The notes beneath the pieces are model-generated. The model searched no databases. It was not told the origin of the DNA and saw only the letters and a program-made list of their open reading frames with translations. This document shows, piece after piece, positions 5,364 through 5,516 of a stretch of DNA of 5,516 nt (its first letter is position 1; the number at the start of each line of letters is the position of its first letter). The stretch spans positions 1 to 5,516 of the forward strand of contig DAOVCF010000138.1 in NCBI GenBank assembly GCA_030670165.1. The letters are read 5' to 3'. Source of the stretch: Candidatus Stahliibacteriota bacterium (GTDB lineage Bacteria; Hydrothermota; Tepidihabitantia; B3-TA06). Made by a program: the position numbers and the translations under genes.

Positions 5364-5516
5364 TTAGCGTAGCACGACGACTTTTGTACGTGCAGAGTAA
5401 CCTTTGATTGAAACCCGTGCGAAATACACCCCGGAGGGGAAGGAGGAGGGCGGGGAGGGCGTCCAGATGCCCTTGCCTTTTATGGTTCCCTGGAGGATTC
5501 TTCGTCCGTCCACAGA
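5364..5516 (-). CDS. C-terminus of a secreted protein with a FlgD-like/Por-type sorting tail (5'-partial)
   Basis: Only the last 50 codons are present; the gene runs off the right edge. The visible protein reads DGRRILQGTIKGKG, then a Pro/Ser linker (PSPPSSFPSG), then GVYFARVSIKGYSARTKVVVLR and a TAA stop. The layout (a DGR strand, a linker, PSGVYFARV, a charged stretch and a hydrophobic VVVLR end) is that of the FlgD-like Ig or type A sorting domains at the ends of secreted proteins of Bacteroidota and related phyla. This implies export across the outer membrane or surface attachment. Whether this organism has a type IX secretion system cannot be seen here. The main body and function are unknown. 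The gene converges on the outer-membrane protein gene. Confidence 0.75.
   Translation of the reverse strand, partial: SVDGRRILQGTIKGKGIWTPSPPSSFPSGVYFARVSIKGYSARTKVVVLR
5433..5459 (+). other. G-rich tract with quadruplex potential inside the (-) gene
   Basis: The (+) strand has four runs of three or more G (5436-5439, 5448-5450, 5452-5455, 5457-5459) separated by 8, 1 and 1 bases. This slightly exceeds the usual 7-base loop limit. It is the template strand of the (-) gene, where the tract encodes the Pro/Ser linker. The simplest explanation is codon use for Pro, Ser and Gly; a structural role is unproven. Confidence 0.4.

Overview
The window looks like a chromosomal segment from an uncultured, diderm bacterium related to the FCB group (Bacteroidota, Chlorobiota and allied candidate phyla such as WOR-3/Stahlbacteria). 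This placement is an inference. It rests on two outer-membrane beta-barrel proteins, a C-terminal tail of the FlgD-like/Por-type sorting kind on a third protein, and a PanB whose metal-site motif (GDSAANV...TTLP) resembles Bacteroidota/Chlorobiota PanB more than the enterobacterial form (GDSLGM...STLP). Two promoters carry a perfect TTGACA -35 box, and at least three genes have Shine-Dalgarno-like sites. Both features are unlike typical Bacteroidota, so a neighbouring phylum is more likely than Bacteroidota itself.

Layout. Bases 1-1803 (+) hold the 3' part of a large envelope protein: a TolB/WD40-like propeller followed by an outer-membrane barrel with Omp85-like RGY and FADVG motifs. A promoter at about 1822-1852 then starts a compact four-gene (+) cluster: a cold-shock protein (1913-2116), folK (about 2055-2621), a deoxynucleoside kinase (2612-3247) and panB (3251-4078). 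The three enzyme genes overlap or nearly touch. FolK makes a folate precursor, PanB uses methylene-tetrahydrofolate to build pantothenate, and the kinase salvages deoxynucleosides, so this is a one-carbon/cofactor/nucleotide cluster led by an RNA-chaperone gene. A second, nearly consensus promoter (4124-4152) sits almost directly on the start of a secreted outer-membrane protein gene (4170-5093, +).

The right end is the most unusual part. Between the barrel gene and a converging (-) gene (5364-5516, its 3' end only) lie 270 bases rich in inverted repeats. Two copies of a 36-bp hairpin element have compensating base changes in the stem. There are two unrelated hairpins, and a second, out-of-frame copy of a C-terminal secretion-type tail (5240-5308, -) lies downstream of the real stop codon of the (-) gene. 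The (-) gene also has a G-rich template-strand tract encoding a Pro/Ser linker.

I see no complete new defence or mobile system here. The points worth a second look are the hairpin element with its adjoining duplicate tail, the unusual translation starts of folK and the kinase, and the very short leader of the outer-membrane gene.
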